Below are positions 45,143-57,805 of a stretch of 64,000 bases of DNA, piece after piece. Under the pieces are notes generated by a model. It saw only the letters and a list, made by a program, of their open reading frames with translations. It was not told where the DNA came from and did not search any database. Location: contig JAZHRO010000002.1 of the NCBI GenBank assembly GCA_037157565.1, forward strand, positions 32,570,501-32,634,500, written 5' to 3'. Each line of letters opens with the position of its first letter. Position 1 is the stretch's first letter. Source of the stretch: Thalassia testudinum (taxonomy: Eukaryota; Streptophyta; Magnoliopsida; Alismatales; Hydrocharitaceae). Made by a program: the position numbers and the translations under genes.

Positions 45143-46517
45143 ACTCGAAGGGCATGTCTTTGGCCAGAAGGTTACTCAAGGGCCAAGCAACCTTTGAGAA
45201 ATCCTTAATGAATTTTCTGTAAAAACCCACATGCCCAAGGAAAGAGCGGATCTGTTTTACGGATGTGGGTGGAGGAAGTCTAGAGATAGCATCCACCTTA
45301 GCTCTATCAACTTCAATACCCCGACTAGAGACCACATGACCCAGGATAATGCCTTCCTGAGTCATAAAGTGGCTCTTTTCCCAACTAAGGACCAGTCGTG
45401 TTTTGATGCATCTCTGGAGGATCAATTCCAGGTTAGCCAGGGAAGACTCAAAAGAATCACCGAAAATGGAGAAATCATCCATGAACACCTCAAGACAATC
45501 TCCCACCATGTCAGAAAAGATGGCCAGCATGCACCTTTGAAAAGTCGTAGGCGCATTGCAATGCCCAAACGGCATTCTACGAAATGCAAAGATTCCGTAG
45601 GGACATGTCAAAGTTGTCTTTTCCTGGTCTTCGGGATGGATAGGGACTTGGTTATGTCCTGAATAACCATCTAGGAAGCAAAAATATTTTTGCCCAGCTA
45701 ACCTTTCGAGGATTTGATCAATAAATGGCAAGGGAAAGTGATCCTTTTTAGTGGCTGTGTTCAGCTTCCTATAGTCAATATAGTCTCTCCAAGCAGAAGT
45801 TGAATGAGTGGTTAAGGTTTCCCCTTTCTTATTAGTCGTAAGAGTTATTCCCGCCTTCTTGGGTACAATCTGAACGGGGCTAACCCACGGACTATCCAAG
45901 ATTGGGTAAATAATCCTAGCATTGAGCCACTTGATTATCTCCTTCTTGACCGCTTCTCGCATATTCTGGTTTAGTCTCCTTTGCATTTCGCGAGAAGGTC
46001 AGGATCCATCTTCCATGAAAATACGATGATTACAATAAGATGCCTCGACCCCCCTACGGTCATGGATGGTCCAACCAATTTCCTCCTTGTTCTTCTTAAG
46101 GACCTTAATTAACCTCGATTCTTGCTCCTTAGTCAAATCAGCACTAATAATCACAGGGAGCATGTTTTCAGATCCTAAGAACTCATATTTCAAAATTTTG
46201 GGCAATGATTTTAATTCCACCTCAGGTGGGTTTAGAATAGAAGGTAGGGAGGATGCTGATGAAGATTCATCGGGATGATCCAGTGGAAGAGGCTAGGAAA
46301 GAACAAAATCAACAGCCTCTTCAGAATGTGGCAGGTCTACCATGGAGGGTTGTGGGTTGAGTTCGCTAAAGCTGGTGGAGTCCTCGAGTGCACTAATTGT
46401 CATACAGGTATTAAGATCCTGATCCTGGAACTCCTCAATGAATCCACAATCCTCAAATCCTCTTATCGCCTTAAAAATATCCAGAGTTAATTTCTTATCC
46501 ACAAAGGCGATCTCCAT
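45143..46517 (-). pseudogene. pol: Reverse transcriptase of F pol
   Basis: One frame from 46517 to 45120, with stops near 46293 and 45999. It contains LKYEFLGSENMLPVIIS, MREAVKKEIIKWLNARIIYP, FPLPFIDQILERLAGQKYF, CFLDGYSGHNQV and EKTTLTCPYG. The catalytic VFMDDFSIFG, VLSWEKSHFM, FLGHVGFYRKFIKDFSK follow. The 288-aa piece 45120-45986 is the best preserved RT in the window. WRVCIDY has become WRDYIDY. It differs from H's RT at roughly one residue in eight by eye. Confidence 0.92.
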
Positions 46518-46897
46518 ACTACTGCTTCATAGTTTATGTTGGCCTTGGCGGTAGCTAGGAACGAACGCCCCAGAATGATGGGCATGTTCCTCAAATCATT
46601 AGGTACGTCCATGTCAAGGATGAGGAAATCTACAGGAAAATAGAAATCCTTGACCTTGACAATTACATCCTCAATAATGCCTCTCGGTGTGGTGACCAAT
46701 CGGTCCGCTAATTGTAGCATTACTGAAGTTGGTCTGAGTTCACCTAACTCAAACCTTTCATAAAGAGAAGTCAAGATTAGGTTGATGGATGCACCTAGAT
46801 CCAATAGTGCCCTATCAAAAGTGTATTCCCCAATAATGCATGAGATCAAGGGGGCACCTGGATCTTTCTTCTTTTGAGGTAGGTGATGCAGGATCAC
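46487..46897 (-). pseudogene. pol: Protease of F pol
   Basis: KKKDPGAPLISCIIG, the active-site motif ALLDLGASINLI, LQLADRLVTTPRGIIEDVI, FPVDFLILDMDV and IILGRSFLATAKA. The motif DLGAS is intact here, unlike in H. A frameshift near 46510 leads into the linker before RT. Confidence 0.9.
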
Positions 46898-46906
46898 AGA
46901 ACTTGC

Positions 46907-48830
46907 CTACTCAGAGAGAATCACCTTCCTCAGAGTGGGTTCTCTCGGTTTACACTTTTGGGTACATAGTTCTTTCAAAAACTTAGCGTAAGCCGGGATG
47001 TGCTTAATAGCATCGAGGAGCGCAATATTGATCTCTACGCTCTTGAATAAATCCAGAAGCTCCTCGTTGCTATATAGGGTTTTCTTCTTCTTGGTTTTCA
47101 ATAGGGCCTCAGGGAACGGGATATGGGTGGAATTTTCAATTTCTGATCCTTGGGCCTTATTGTCTTCTTTAATATCTTCCTCCTCTCTATCAAGCTCCCC
47201 AGGGTTTTGGCATCTAGAAGGTAATTTAGAATCCCGGGTTTGCTTTCCACTTCTCAAGGTGATAGAGTTTGCAGAGGCATACAGGTTTGGGTCTTGAGGT
47301 GGGTTAGTAAAGATCGGAGGTCCTTGGTTAGTCATGTAACTAGAAGAAGAAGATGATGAGGGACCTTGCTCAACCACTTGAGAATGTGCATGTGAGTCCC
47401 TTTGATTCTCGTACCCTTGGGCTCTATTGCCCTGATTTTGCATGTTGTGCGGGTTGGGATGGTAGAGATCCGGGTTGTCGGGTGTTAACAATTAACCCAG
47501 ATTTCAAGTTATCCAATGATGCCTTGCATTTCCACCATCTGCCATTTTAAATCAGCCTACCTTGCGGATTGTTGAGCATTCCAAGATGGTTGAGTAACCG
47601 GTCTCAGGGGTAACTGGGTGTATACTTGACCCTGACCCATAGGTTTTTGAGATGCATAGTTGCCAAGTTGAGTTTGGGTCTATTGCCTCTGATTTTTCTA
47701 GGAGAAGTTAGGGTGGTTCCTCCATCCCGAGTTATAAGTGTTGGAATATGGGTTGGACCTAACATTCTCCTACATTTCTTATGCATCCTCAAAAGATGAG
47801 GATGGAGAGAAGGAAGGATCAGAAAAATTGGGATCAAAGGCCCCAGTTTGGTTCCGAGAAATCCTAGCTCATAGGTTGAGCTGATTCAAGTTGGTTCATG
47901 AATTCCCGCCCCGTAGGAGGTCGTGAGGAATGGAATCCCGAATTCTGGGATTGAGTCGGTAAAGAAGTGTTTCCTGAATTCCCAGACATCATTCTTCCAT
48001 TTTATCCAATTTATTACAAATTAATTCCATGTCAAATGAATGAGAATCCTAGATCTCATTAGCACTTGACCTAGGTTGTTGGGACTAGTTGAATGCATCC
48101 ATGGAGGCGTGATTAATTGAGTTCTCGCTCATTTCCTCAAACAGGTCGTATGTGCCATCTGCATCTCTTTTGAGGAAATTTCCTCCGCAGGAGGCATCCA
48201 CATCATTATGGAGTTGCTCAACCAACCTGTGATAGAAAATCTGCACGAGTTGCCATTTCAGCACCTCATGATCTGGACACTTCCTTAAAAGTTCCTAGAA
48301 TCATTCTTAGTCACCATGAAACAGTTCCCCCGGTCGCTGGGTGAAAGTGGTAATCGCCCGTCACAAGGCATTGATCCTTCCAATAGGGAAGAATTTCTTC
48401 AAGAAAGCCAACTTAAGAGTAGCCCAAGTTTCAATCGGCCTTCCTATAGTCCGGTACCAATGTGAAGCCTTATCCTTGAGAGAGTGAGGGAAAAGCCTCA
48501 TGATCATTTGCTCTTCATTCATATTCCTTGCTCTGGTGGTCTGAACCAAAGTGGTCAGATCTTCCAGGTGCTAGAATGGGTCCTTCGAGCCAAGCACATG
48601 GAAATGCTTAATCAAACTTAAGACTTGGGTCTTGATTTCTATGTCTCCGGCGGGAATCATGACGTTGGGACGTTCCCCATAGTTTAAAGGATCATACAAA
48701 TCCTTCAAGGGCCGAGCGCTCTGACATGCATACGTTGGAACCATTGCTGCATTTGCTGCAATTCTTCCAACTGCCTCTGAATCAGCTCCTACTGGTTCAG
48801 GGGTAGGGGAGGTGGTTGTTGATCGGCCAT
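46907..48830 (-). pseudogene. gag: gag of F
   Basis: Start at the ATG at 48830 (MADQQPPPLPLNQ), then a stop and several shifts. The recognisable core MIMRLFPHSLKDKASHWYRTI and LKLAFLKKFFPIGR is at 48361-48549. The C-terminal part runs 47491-46907: SSSYMTNQGPPI, ITLRSGKQTRDSKLP, KTKKKKTLYSNEELLDLFKS and AIKHIPAYAKFLKELCTQK, ending just before the protease. It has at least three frame changes. The core matches A's gag (MFPFSLRDKASQWLRTL), which fixes the family. Confidence 0.85.
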
Positions 48831-50150
48831 GGGATCTACTTGGCTATAACTCAACCTTCGCCTCCTAGAATGGTCTAAAGGTCCTTCCAATCTAGGGTTC
48901 AATGACCTACTCCCAAGCATACACTGGAAGGAAGTCGGAAGGATGGGGAAAAGAGGGAACCCTGCAACACAAGAATACAAGCCTATCCTTAGATGGGGTA
49001 GCCTAAGGTCTACTGACTCTCAAAATCTGTCCTAAGATTATGGATGATTTACTCTACTTATGTCCAGGCAATCCGACCAGTTAGAAGGAGGGACTAGAGA
49101 GAAGGTTCTTCCTTTGGCTTGAGCCTCCGGTTCCTAGTGTACCGCCCAGCCACAGTCGTTTGATGGTACTCCCCTAGCTAGACATCAAATTGACTAAGAT
49201 AAGCAGGTTAATCATGAATAATCTCAATCTGGATCCCAACGAGCGAATGAATCCTTAGGGCCAACGTCTAATTGATTTTAGTTAGGCTTGGGAAATTGGT
49301 GCTCTGGAATGTGATGGGCCCTTAATGGGTTGTGCCCTTAATGATTTGTTTGAGAATGTGTGAATGTGCATAACCAAGAGGTTTTCAAGAAAGATTATTA
49401 ATGATGAGGTGAGTTTTAGGGGTCGAATCTTGCTTAAAAGCTTTTAGGATTCAAATATTAGGTGTTTTCAACCAAGTTTTGTGAGGCAAACCAAGTTTGT
49501 TTTTGAAAGCATGTGTTCAAGTATTTTCCTTAGAAATCAAGAAAAGTATGGAGTGCCTGGCTTGACCTCGTTATTGAATCCTATGGGGCAGCTAGAAAAT
49601 GAACCTCTTTTTGATTAGGTGGTGCTGCCCGAACAATTCAATCAATTGGCTCAAATGCACCACTGATTAAGGCACACAAAAAGGTGATTAACATAATATG
49701 ATTTCTACTCTTTTATGTGTCGAATTCGTGTACCAAGTCCATAGGTCGGAAGCCCGGTTGAGTAGATGAAAATCAAGTCCGATTATGTGCCTCAAATGTG
49801 GGTGTATAGAGTGTGTATATTGATTTGTCCCATAGAAAGTATCTTTTTTTTTGTTTTTTTTTTTTAATGCGGGGTGAGATGGATGAAGGTGGCAAACAAG
49901 ACAAACAATTCTATCCGAGGGTTTATGCAAACACCTAAGTAGATTAGGTCTTGGTTTTGAGTTTGGCGAAAAGAACTAGTGAGGGGGAATGTGGGGGACA
50001 CTTACAGAGTACTCTATCCGCACTTTACTCCGGTCTACTGCACTTGGATCTCTATGATAGGGTACCTGCAAGACACTAGATCAAAGACAAGTGGGGTTAG
50101 TGCGATGTAAATGCAAAGAAGCACAATAAACAATAAAGTAAATTCCGTTG
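48831..50150 (-). other. Leader of F
   Basis: Noncoding. Next to the PBS it is nearly identical to the leader of E: TTGCATTTACAT, GTCTTGCAGGTACCCTA, GAGATCCAAGTGC, CGGAGTAAAGTG and GTAAGTGTCCCCCACA occur in both in order. This is where a packaging signal would be expected. Confidence 0.8.
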
Positions 50151-50170
50151 CCTCCTCGACAACGGTGACA
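50151..50170 (-). other. Primer-binding site of F
   Basis: Minus strand TGTCACCGTTGTCGAGGAGG next to the LTR end at 50174. It is a degenerate form of the tRNA-Asp site (TGGCGCCGTTGCCGGGGA), 14 of 18 identical. Confidence 0.8.
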
Positions 50171-50173
50171 AAA

Positions 50174-51916
50174 TGATCGCATGTGTTTCGCGAGTTTGAA
50201 ATCAGGGTTACAAGTAACCCGTTATCGTAGTTGTAAAATGCATGGTCAAATAAAATTTATACCGAAACTCCTAGTGAGTCCCGAGTTGAACACGAGGAGG
50301 CGAACGTTTGGTTTTATGAAATCCACACTTCACTTTTATTTCTTTTTGGTCATTTTTGTCATTTCTATTTTTTTTTGTATTTTTAATAGGGCAAGAGCTT
50401 AGGTCGATGAAAACTTTATCTACTTGCAAAAATGTAAGAGAGAGAAAGAGAGAAAGAGAAATAATCATCTATTCATGAACTATTTGTTACAACTACGAAT
50501 GCAGGAAAACTACACTAGGAAAGCATAAAAAGATAGAAAGCGGTGAGAGAAATCCCCCTTGATGGTTGCTTGGAGGACGACTCGCTTTGATGTTTCCTGG
50601 AGGAAGGTGGTGAGGAGCGGGACGAAGGAGGATGGAGCCGAAGGACGGAGGATGGGGTAGGACGGCGTCGTGGTGAGGATCTTCTTCTCAAAGGGCTATG
50701 AGAGGATGACCATAGGATGCTCCATGAATAGGGATGAGAGGTGGGAAAACTATTTGATTTTTTACTCTAGAGGAGCATCCTGGGCTTGGGACAAGCTCTC
50801 TCTAGAGCCTTGGAGGTGGTAAGAGGAAGAAAGGAAGAGATCAGGAGGAATGGGGGGTGTAGGGGTGTTTATATAGTGGAGGGAAGGAGAATCCCGCGCA
50901 CAGGCATTCAGTGACAACTATAAGCGTCACTAAAGGCCGCTTGAGCTGTTGTTGAAGATCTACGCCTCTTCATTGCTTGGGCTGGCGCACGCACTATGCA
51001 GGCCATTTAGTGATAGCTGCAAGTGTCACAAAGGCCTACTCTTCTGTCGTTGTAAAGCCCGCGCCCAACGCTCATGCTCGCAGCTGTTAAAGGCATGACA
51101 ATCATCAACCGTTGGATGAGGCACGGACGGCTGTGATTGTGAGAGGAGAGTGCACGCCTGCCAGCGTTTGAATTTTGAATCGCTGGCACGTGTGTTGGTC
51201 GCCGTTGGATGCTGCATCGCACGGTCGAGATGCACCTGCAGATCGCGTACGCATTGATTTGAATCGCGCGTCTCACGCGATTGAGGAGATCGGACGGCAG
51301 GTGACTTAAATGCACGCCCCATATGGCATGCGTGTGATCTGGAGTGCACCTTTGTGTCAGTGGGTGGCGTTGGATCACACGTGGGGAACCTTGACTGCTT
51401 GATTGCGATCGAGCGACCCTAATGCGTTTGACACTGTAGCGAGGCGCGACGAATCGCGGCTCAATCTCGCACCCGCTCTTTGAGAGCGCTTTACCTCACC
51501 GCTTCGCCACACCTACTGGTGTGATGAGAAGAGTTGTGCCTGCACAGTGAGGGCGGCCTCTCAACCGTTGGATCTTCATCCAATGACTGAGATCACTCGA
51601 TTGGGCAGCCTTTGGAGATGTGCAAGCGACTTTAGGTGCTCCAAATGGTGCCATGAGGCAGCATCTGGACCGTTCACCCTTCATTGCTTGCAAAGGATGC
51701 CACGGTGCTTGGATCGAGGTGATTTCTATGTTGTTGAACTACGATCATCGCTCTGGATCCATCCGTACGGTCGGATTTTTCATCCGAAGTTCGTAAGGAC
51801 ATTGCATTGCCTCCTGGTCTTATAAAATGAAGGAATTAATGTACAAGGCATACACTATCCTAAATGCCATGCAATGGATGTTATGCAATATTTATAATAT
51901 GATATGCAATGCTAAG
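50174..51916 (-). mobile_element. 5' LTR of F, left segment
   Basis: 1,743 bp from TGATCGCATGTG; 53 more bases lie beyond E. A TATATAAA box (minus) sits at 50868-50875. U3 aligns with H's LTR fragment at 2597-3587, and U5 with E's LTR. Element E is inserted after CTAAG (51912-51916). Confidence 0.9.
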
Positions 51917-53438
51917 TGATGTAAACTCATTTATTGACGGTAAAATGCCTATTCATGCATGTTCTTAGGCACAGATTTGCATTTCATGTCATAAATATTA
52001 CATAGCATGCATCATTCTGCATTTAGAGTAGTTGTATATAATTTAGGTTAATTGCATCCTTTTTGTGGTCAAGAGAGAAGGATATTTATTTCAGAGCCTC
52101 GGATTGACGATCCGACTGTACGGATCTGATCAAGATGACGATCGGAGTCCAACGTCTTTGAAATCGCCTCAGTTGGAGTCCCGTAACACCATATGCAGTC
52201 CGAGAAAGATCAACGGCCAAGGGACTAGGTGATAAAATTCAGAGCTTTAAATGACAAATCCAACCACGTGGATGGATTTGGGTTGAGGATCGCAGCCTAA
52301 CGGTGCAAAAATCAACTCATTCCGACCTCTATAGCTGCCCTTACAACAAAAAGAAGATGGATGGCCCAGATTGCACCACGTGGCATAGCCCAGGCCACCC
52401 AGCACACATGCGCGCCACCGCACGTGCGCAGTAGTGCGGGTGTGCGCGCGGCCGCACAAGTGCGCATGCACATAGCGTATCGCAGCACGTGAGCGTGCAT
52501 GCGCACGGCAAAGAGAGGACAGTGTGTGCCAGCGGCGCATGAGCTGGCCTACACCGACGCATGAGCTCCACCTACAGGGACACTTACAGCAGTCGCTAAT
52601 TCTTCGTGTGCTAGCAAAGCTAGCTGTGGGTGTGAGCAGCATGAGCAGGCATGAGTTGCCTACAGCGACGCTTCCAACGATGGTCTGGATGTCACTAATG
52701 GTCCCATACCTATTTTTACCCCTTCTCCACTATAAAAGGACCTACACCCTATCCCTTCCCAGCCATCTCTACCTACTCTACTCCCACCTACTCCCAAGCT
52801 CTAGCAAGCCTACCAATGCTCCATTAGAGCTTGTTCTCAAGCTCCCAAGGCACCTATTAGTATAACGAACCTCTGCCCCACCAAATACTCCTCCAACTTC
52901 CAATCCCCCTTCATAGGTCACCTTGGAGCTGTCCTCCTACCTCCATTCCGGTAGCAGATCATCTCTGTCTTCTCACCTTCATTCCGAAGCCACGCCGGAG
53001 CTTTCCTCAACCTGACGTCCTCCTGCATCTCACCTCCACCGTCTCGCTCTTCACCTCCTTTGTCCGAGCTTCCGCCAAGCACCGTCGTCTCGCGAAACAG
53101 CCGATTCGGGAGATTTCCTCTCACTTCCCTCTCTTTTTATGCTTTCGTAGATTATTGTAATAGGCATTAATGCAATACATCATATTTGATTCCATCTCTA
53201 TCTTGTGATTGCTTGTCTTTTATTTCAAAAGCACAAAAAAAAGATAACAAAACCCTAAAATACCAAAAAGAAACAAAACGAAGCACGATTTTCACTTAAA
53301 GTAAATGGTGCCTCCCTATGTTCGACCCAGGACTCCCTTGGATTTTCAATATAACTTTTATCTGATCAACGTGTTTTGCAACTACGACGATGGGTTGCTT
53401 GTAACCCTGATTTCAAACACGCGAAACACGCCCGATAA
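51917..53438 (+). mobile_element. 5' LTR of element E
   Basis: 1,522 bp, TGATGTAAAC...CCCGATAA (the final CA has mutated). TATAAAAG box at 52731-52738. Its U3 start and U5 are similar to F's LTR, with a different middle. The TSD is CTAAG on the left and CTATG (59309-59313) on the right. Confidence 0.92.
52731..52738 (+). promoter_or_regulatory. TATA box, E 5' LTR
   Basis: TATAAAAG in CCACTATAAAAGGACCTACACC, kept at 58605 in the 3' LTR. Confidence 0.75.
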
Positions 53439-53441
53439 TTT

Positions 53442-53459
53442 TGGCATTGTTGCTAGGGA
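53442..53459 (+). other. Primer-binding site of E
   Basis: TGGCATTGTTGCTAGGGA after the LTR end and a TTT spacer; 14 of 18 identical to the tRNA-Asp complement, the changes being C-to-T or G-to-A. Confidence 0.82.
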
Positions 53460-54696
53460 GGCAATGAAATTTACTTTATTGTTTTCTACGCTTCTTTGCA
53501 TTTACATAACACTAACCCCGCTTATCTCTGATCTGTTGTCTTGCAGGTACCCTAGCATGGAGATCCAAGTGCGGTAGATCGGAGTAAAGTGAGGGTAGAG
53601 TGTTTTGTAAGTGTCCCCCACACCACCCCCACCTTAGTTTTCATTCCATAACCTAATAACTCAAACCCAAATCAACTTAGGTGCTTTGCATAAACCCTAG
53701 GGTAGATTTTGGTTGTTTGATTGTCACTCCACTCACCTTACCCACCCGCATATATAAATAAATAAATAAAATATTCTTCTCTTATGGGATAAAACTGAAA
53801 GCTACACACTTAACATCCACAATTTCTTATCATAAGGCACACAATCACTTTGATTCTACCACTTAACCAGGATCTGACCTGTGGATCTGATACACTTCAA
53901 CTCAATACACATAAGTGAGTAGAAATCTAAATAAGTTAAACATTCTTGTGTGCCTTAACTAAGTGGTGCAACAGGCCAATTGATTGAGCTATTTGGGTCG
54001 CACCACTCAATCTAAAAATGATCCATCAAGTAGCTTGCCACTTAGGGTTGATTCTTAGGGTTGAACTAAGCATTCCACATTATTTTTTATTTTTAAAGAA
54101 ACATATCAACACCCGTGCTTTCAAAACTTGGAGTTTCTACTAAACCTTGATTGAACCAACCTAAGAATTAAACCCTAAAAGCTACTAAAAAAGGTTAAAT
54201 CCTAAAAGACACATCATCAAATAACCTTGTTTGAGAACCCTGGTTGTGCACGCACACACATTTTAACTGATCATTAAGGGAACAACCCATCTAAAGGGCC
54301 CATCACATTCTAAGAGCACAATCATCCCAAGCCTAATTAAAACTGAGTAGACATTGGCCTTAAGTATTGATTCACTCTTCGGGGCTCAGATTGAGATTTT
54401 TTTCGATTAATCTGCTTTTGCTGGTCCATCTGATGTCTAGGTAGGGGAGTAGCATCTAACAACTGTAGTAGCGGGGTAAACTAGGAACCGGAGGCACAAG
54501 CCAAAGGAAGAACATTCTCCCCAGTCCCTCCTTGTAACTGGTTGGATTGACCGGATAAAAGTAGACCGAATCATTTATAATCTCAAGATGGGTTCTGGGA
54601 GTCTGTAGGTCTTTAGGCTAACCCACCTAAGGACATGGTTGATTGCTTGTAGTGCAGGGCACCTTTCTCTCTTCTGATTTACCTCCTTACTTCACC
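53460..54696 (+). other. Leader of E
   Basis: Noncoding; the first 180 bases are close to F's leader. No gene seen up to the ATG at 54697. Confidence 0.7.
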
Positions 54697-56182
54697 ATGT
54701 ACCATTCCACATCCTAAACACATTTCACATCCTATGCTCCTACCACCACTTATCCCCAAGATGATTACTATTCCAACTTGACTTGTAATTACCCATCCAC
54801 TAGCCGAGATAACTTTGATTGGGGATACGAATTTGGACCTCAATGTCCAGGGCCTAACCCTGGCCAACAAGACTATGATTGCTATCCTTCTCAAACCTAC
54901 AATGATTATGGATCTCCATCCTTTGATGACCAAACCAACCCGATCTACAATCAGGAAGGATATAATGATTATAACACCTACCCTCCCCAGTATTCCACTG
55001 AATATAGGTTGCCACCATCCTTTGAACAACCTAGAACGACCTACTTTCAGGGAGGAACCCGAGAACCTAGATTTAACCTAAACCCACCCAAACTTCAATC
55101 GAACCAATCAGTTCAGGTGAACTAGATCCAGGATAGGGTGTTGGCTAATTTGAGGAACACTATACAATCTTTAGAAGCTTAGCCAACACCATGCACTGAA
55201 GCATCAGAGCCTATGATAAAAATGATTGATGAACTTAATAGTTCTTTATTGGATTTGCTCCAAAGTGTTAGGGATATAGACTTGGGTGAGTTTCTTCTTG
55301 AAAAATTGTCGAGGTTGACGATGAAATTTGTGGTTGCCCTAGTCAAATCTTGGGATGATTCTCAAGATGAACCCCTTTCAGGAGAGCCAATGTCTAAACC
55401 CGCTCAAATGCCTGTCGGGGGGATACGTATTCTGAGATTGGAGATGACCAGGTTGGGCTAGAGCAACCCTTTGAGGATGAATCGAGTTTCTTCCCCGAGA
55501 TCCTAGAGCCAGGGAATAATGAAAAATATGTCTCCACGGACCATGAAATGACATATGATTTTGAGACATACATAAATGAGGATCATGGATTCTTTGATTC
55601 TGAGGGTGAGGAATCTCTTAGTGAAGTCTTACTTGAGCTTAAGGAAGATGATTTTAGTGAGACAAATGGGCTCGAGAAGCATGACAAACCATTTGATAGT
55701 CCAGTCATTGATGATTTTGATTTGGTTGGGGCTAAATGGAGGATTCAAATCCTCATTTACTTGATGATTCAATCAGTGACCCCATTCCTTAGCTGCACCC
55801 TGAAGAGCTGACTTCTGAGATCATTGTGCCCAAGTCAATCTTGATTCAGCCACGATTTCTGGACTTGGGAGAATCATATGGGGTGAATGATATGCTAGAG
55901 GTCCCAAAGCCTGAGTTGTTGATTTCAGAGGTTAGGAAGTTGGAAATAAAAATTTGGGAGGCTAATTCTGAGGGAACTTTGATTTTGGATTTAAGGGATC
56001 CTGTTGACCTGAAACCACCTACTTTCCACCAGGACCCTTACGATATCTTTCACATGCAACCCAAGCTCAAAATAACTGATTATTTTTCTGAGCTAGATGT
56101 TAAGTGGACAACCGCATCTATTGAACCATCTTTACCCATTATCCGACACTTTGGTCTTGGGTTGCACACCACTAAACCGTAG
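54697..56182 (+). pseudogene. ORF of non-autonomous element E, unknown function
   Basis: The ATG at 54697 opens a Tyr/Asn/Pro/Gln-rich N-terminus (DYDCYPSQTYNDYGSPSFDD) with a stop seven codons in and another at 55123. A helical part follows (IDELNSSLLDLLQSVRDID, 55222-55278). A frameshift near 55420 (G-run) moves to a strongly acidic stretch (EEDDFSETN-like, 55548-55790). A second shift near 55730 leads to a charged C-terminal part ending at 56182. There is no Gag core, protease, RT or integrase motif. It takes the gag-pol position in an element that shares LTR ends, leader and 3' region with F/H. Function unknown; a Gag-derived or accessory protein is possible. Confidence 0.6.
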
Positions 56183-56511
56183 GCTCAGCCTTGCAAACAC
56201 AACAACCTTCAGATCTGGGTGATTTTCATCCAGAACCTGAGAACCACTTGACCCTAGGGCATGAGTCTACACCATAATCTGGTCCACATTTGTAGACATT
56301 TTCTGTAGACGGGTTTCAAGATCAACCTTTTAATTTTGATTCTAACTCGCACTTATGAATTCTCAATTTCTTCTTTGTATGTATGTTATGCCTAGCTGAA
56401 GGCATTAAACTTAGCACGTGTGTATACACTCTTCTCTCTGCGGAGCTGACAAGATTTTCACGACACTCAGGTGATATTCTGTTTACTCAGCCCTTTTCAT
56501 GTCTTTATTTT

Positions 56512-56554
56512 TACAATGAGGACATTGCATCATTTAGGCATGGGGGGGTGGATA
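56512..56554 (+). other. Internal PPT-like block of E
   Basis: ACAATGAGGACATTGCATCA then TTTAGGCATGGGGGGGTGGA. It is the clearest copy in the window and as purine-rich as the true PPT at 57791. Confidence 0.78.
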
Positions 56555-56980
56555 ATCAATTCCTGAAATCATTATATTAACTCCGTATAATTTCTTTTAG
56601 TTTCTTATAAAATTAAAAAAAAGAATTTTGAAAAGTTGGAAAGATATAAAAAGAAAGAAATTAGGAAAAGAGAACTTAGGCATCTGGAAGTTATTAACTT
56701 TAGGAAATGATACGAGAGGACCTAAACACTTAGACTCTTCAGGTTTTCGAGCTTAATTAGCCTGGGTGTCCACTCGAATGTGGACTTAGTCTTGAGTCCT
56801 CGCCAATTCAAATTCATTTTTAATTTGTCTAATAAATTGGGATGGTAAGTATGCGACTTATCAACCTGCCCTTTGATTTGGGAGGACTTTAAGCCTAAGC
56901 ATCTACACACATTTTTTACACTGACTCACTTTTTGACGGTTTCTTAGGAAATTGGGTAGCTAATGAAATATCTAGGGTGG

Positions 56981-57244
56981 TATGGCTGGCAAGTTGTATG
57001 TGGTAACAGCTCATAGGCTGGTTGTCCAGAGTCCAGTCACAAGACCATTTTCATTGTACTATATTTAGGTAAATCTTAGATCAGGAAAGCCACCTACTTA
57101 CAAAAAAAAATGGAAAAAAAGAAAATATAGAAAAAAATAGAAAAAGGAGAAAAAAATAAATAAAATCACACTTCACTGCACGAGTATGGCTGACAAGTTG
57201 TCGATGGTAACAGCTCATCAGCCTGTTGTCCAGAACCCAGCTCA
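56981..57244 (+). repeat. Pair of about 60-nt repeats in E
   Basis: Copies at 56981-57039 and 57185-57244, sharing TATGGCTG.CAAGTTG, TGGTAACAGCTCAT and GTTGTCCAGA. H has the same pair in the same sense at 4391-4333 and 4211-4152. Between the copies lies an A-rich run. Confidence 0.8.
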
Positions 57245-57768
57245 CAAAAAATGCACAATAATTCCCAAAAACACTTAGGGAAGAAGCGGGGAAGTAGACT
57301 AAATCTAGGAGATATACATTGGGTTCGCCCTTGTGTTGACCCCATAAATAAAAGTAGGGAGAAAGCTACCGATCGAAAAGATAAACCTCTAGGCAAGGTC
57401 ACCTAGGGTCGTAGAAACCCGAAGTCCGTTTTAATGACTGTCTAGTGAGTCTTTCACTATTTTCACAAGATGCTTACCACTTAGAGTCCTTTTTGAGTCT
57501 TGGGCAGGTCGGGTAGCCGTAAAAAGTTATCCCAAAACTCTCAAACTCCAAAAGTACAAAAAATTTTAGAAAAGAAGAAAAATAAAAAAATTGTATCTTC
57601 CCTTTTCAATTAAGGCGAGGACTTGGGTGGTCTGCATTCTGGCAAACACTCGGATACTTTTGAGTCTTCGTAGTTTAGGACCTTAGTTGAAATTTTATAT
57701 TATTAATAAACACTTAGGCCTAAGCGATCTAATCCTAGTTTTGATGTTATACATAGCATGTAGTTTAA

Positions 57769-57805
57769 TTTTGCTAGGGACTAGCAAAAGATAGGCATGG
57801 GGGTA
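57769..57805 (+). other. Hairpin and PPT of E
   Basis: Perfect TTTTGCTA/TAGCAAAA stem around GGGAC (57769-57789) and PPT ATAGGCATGGGGGTA (57791-57805) ending at the 3' LTR. Confidence 0.9.

Noticed and set aside
54679..55029. Hydrophobic minus-strand ORF opposite E's ORF
   Set aside because: It is the antisense of the Tyr/Asn/Pro-rich coding stretch, which makes Ile/Val-rich codons on the other strand.
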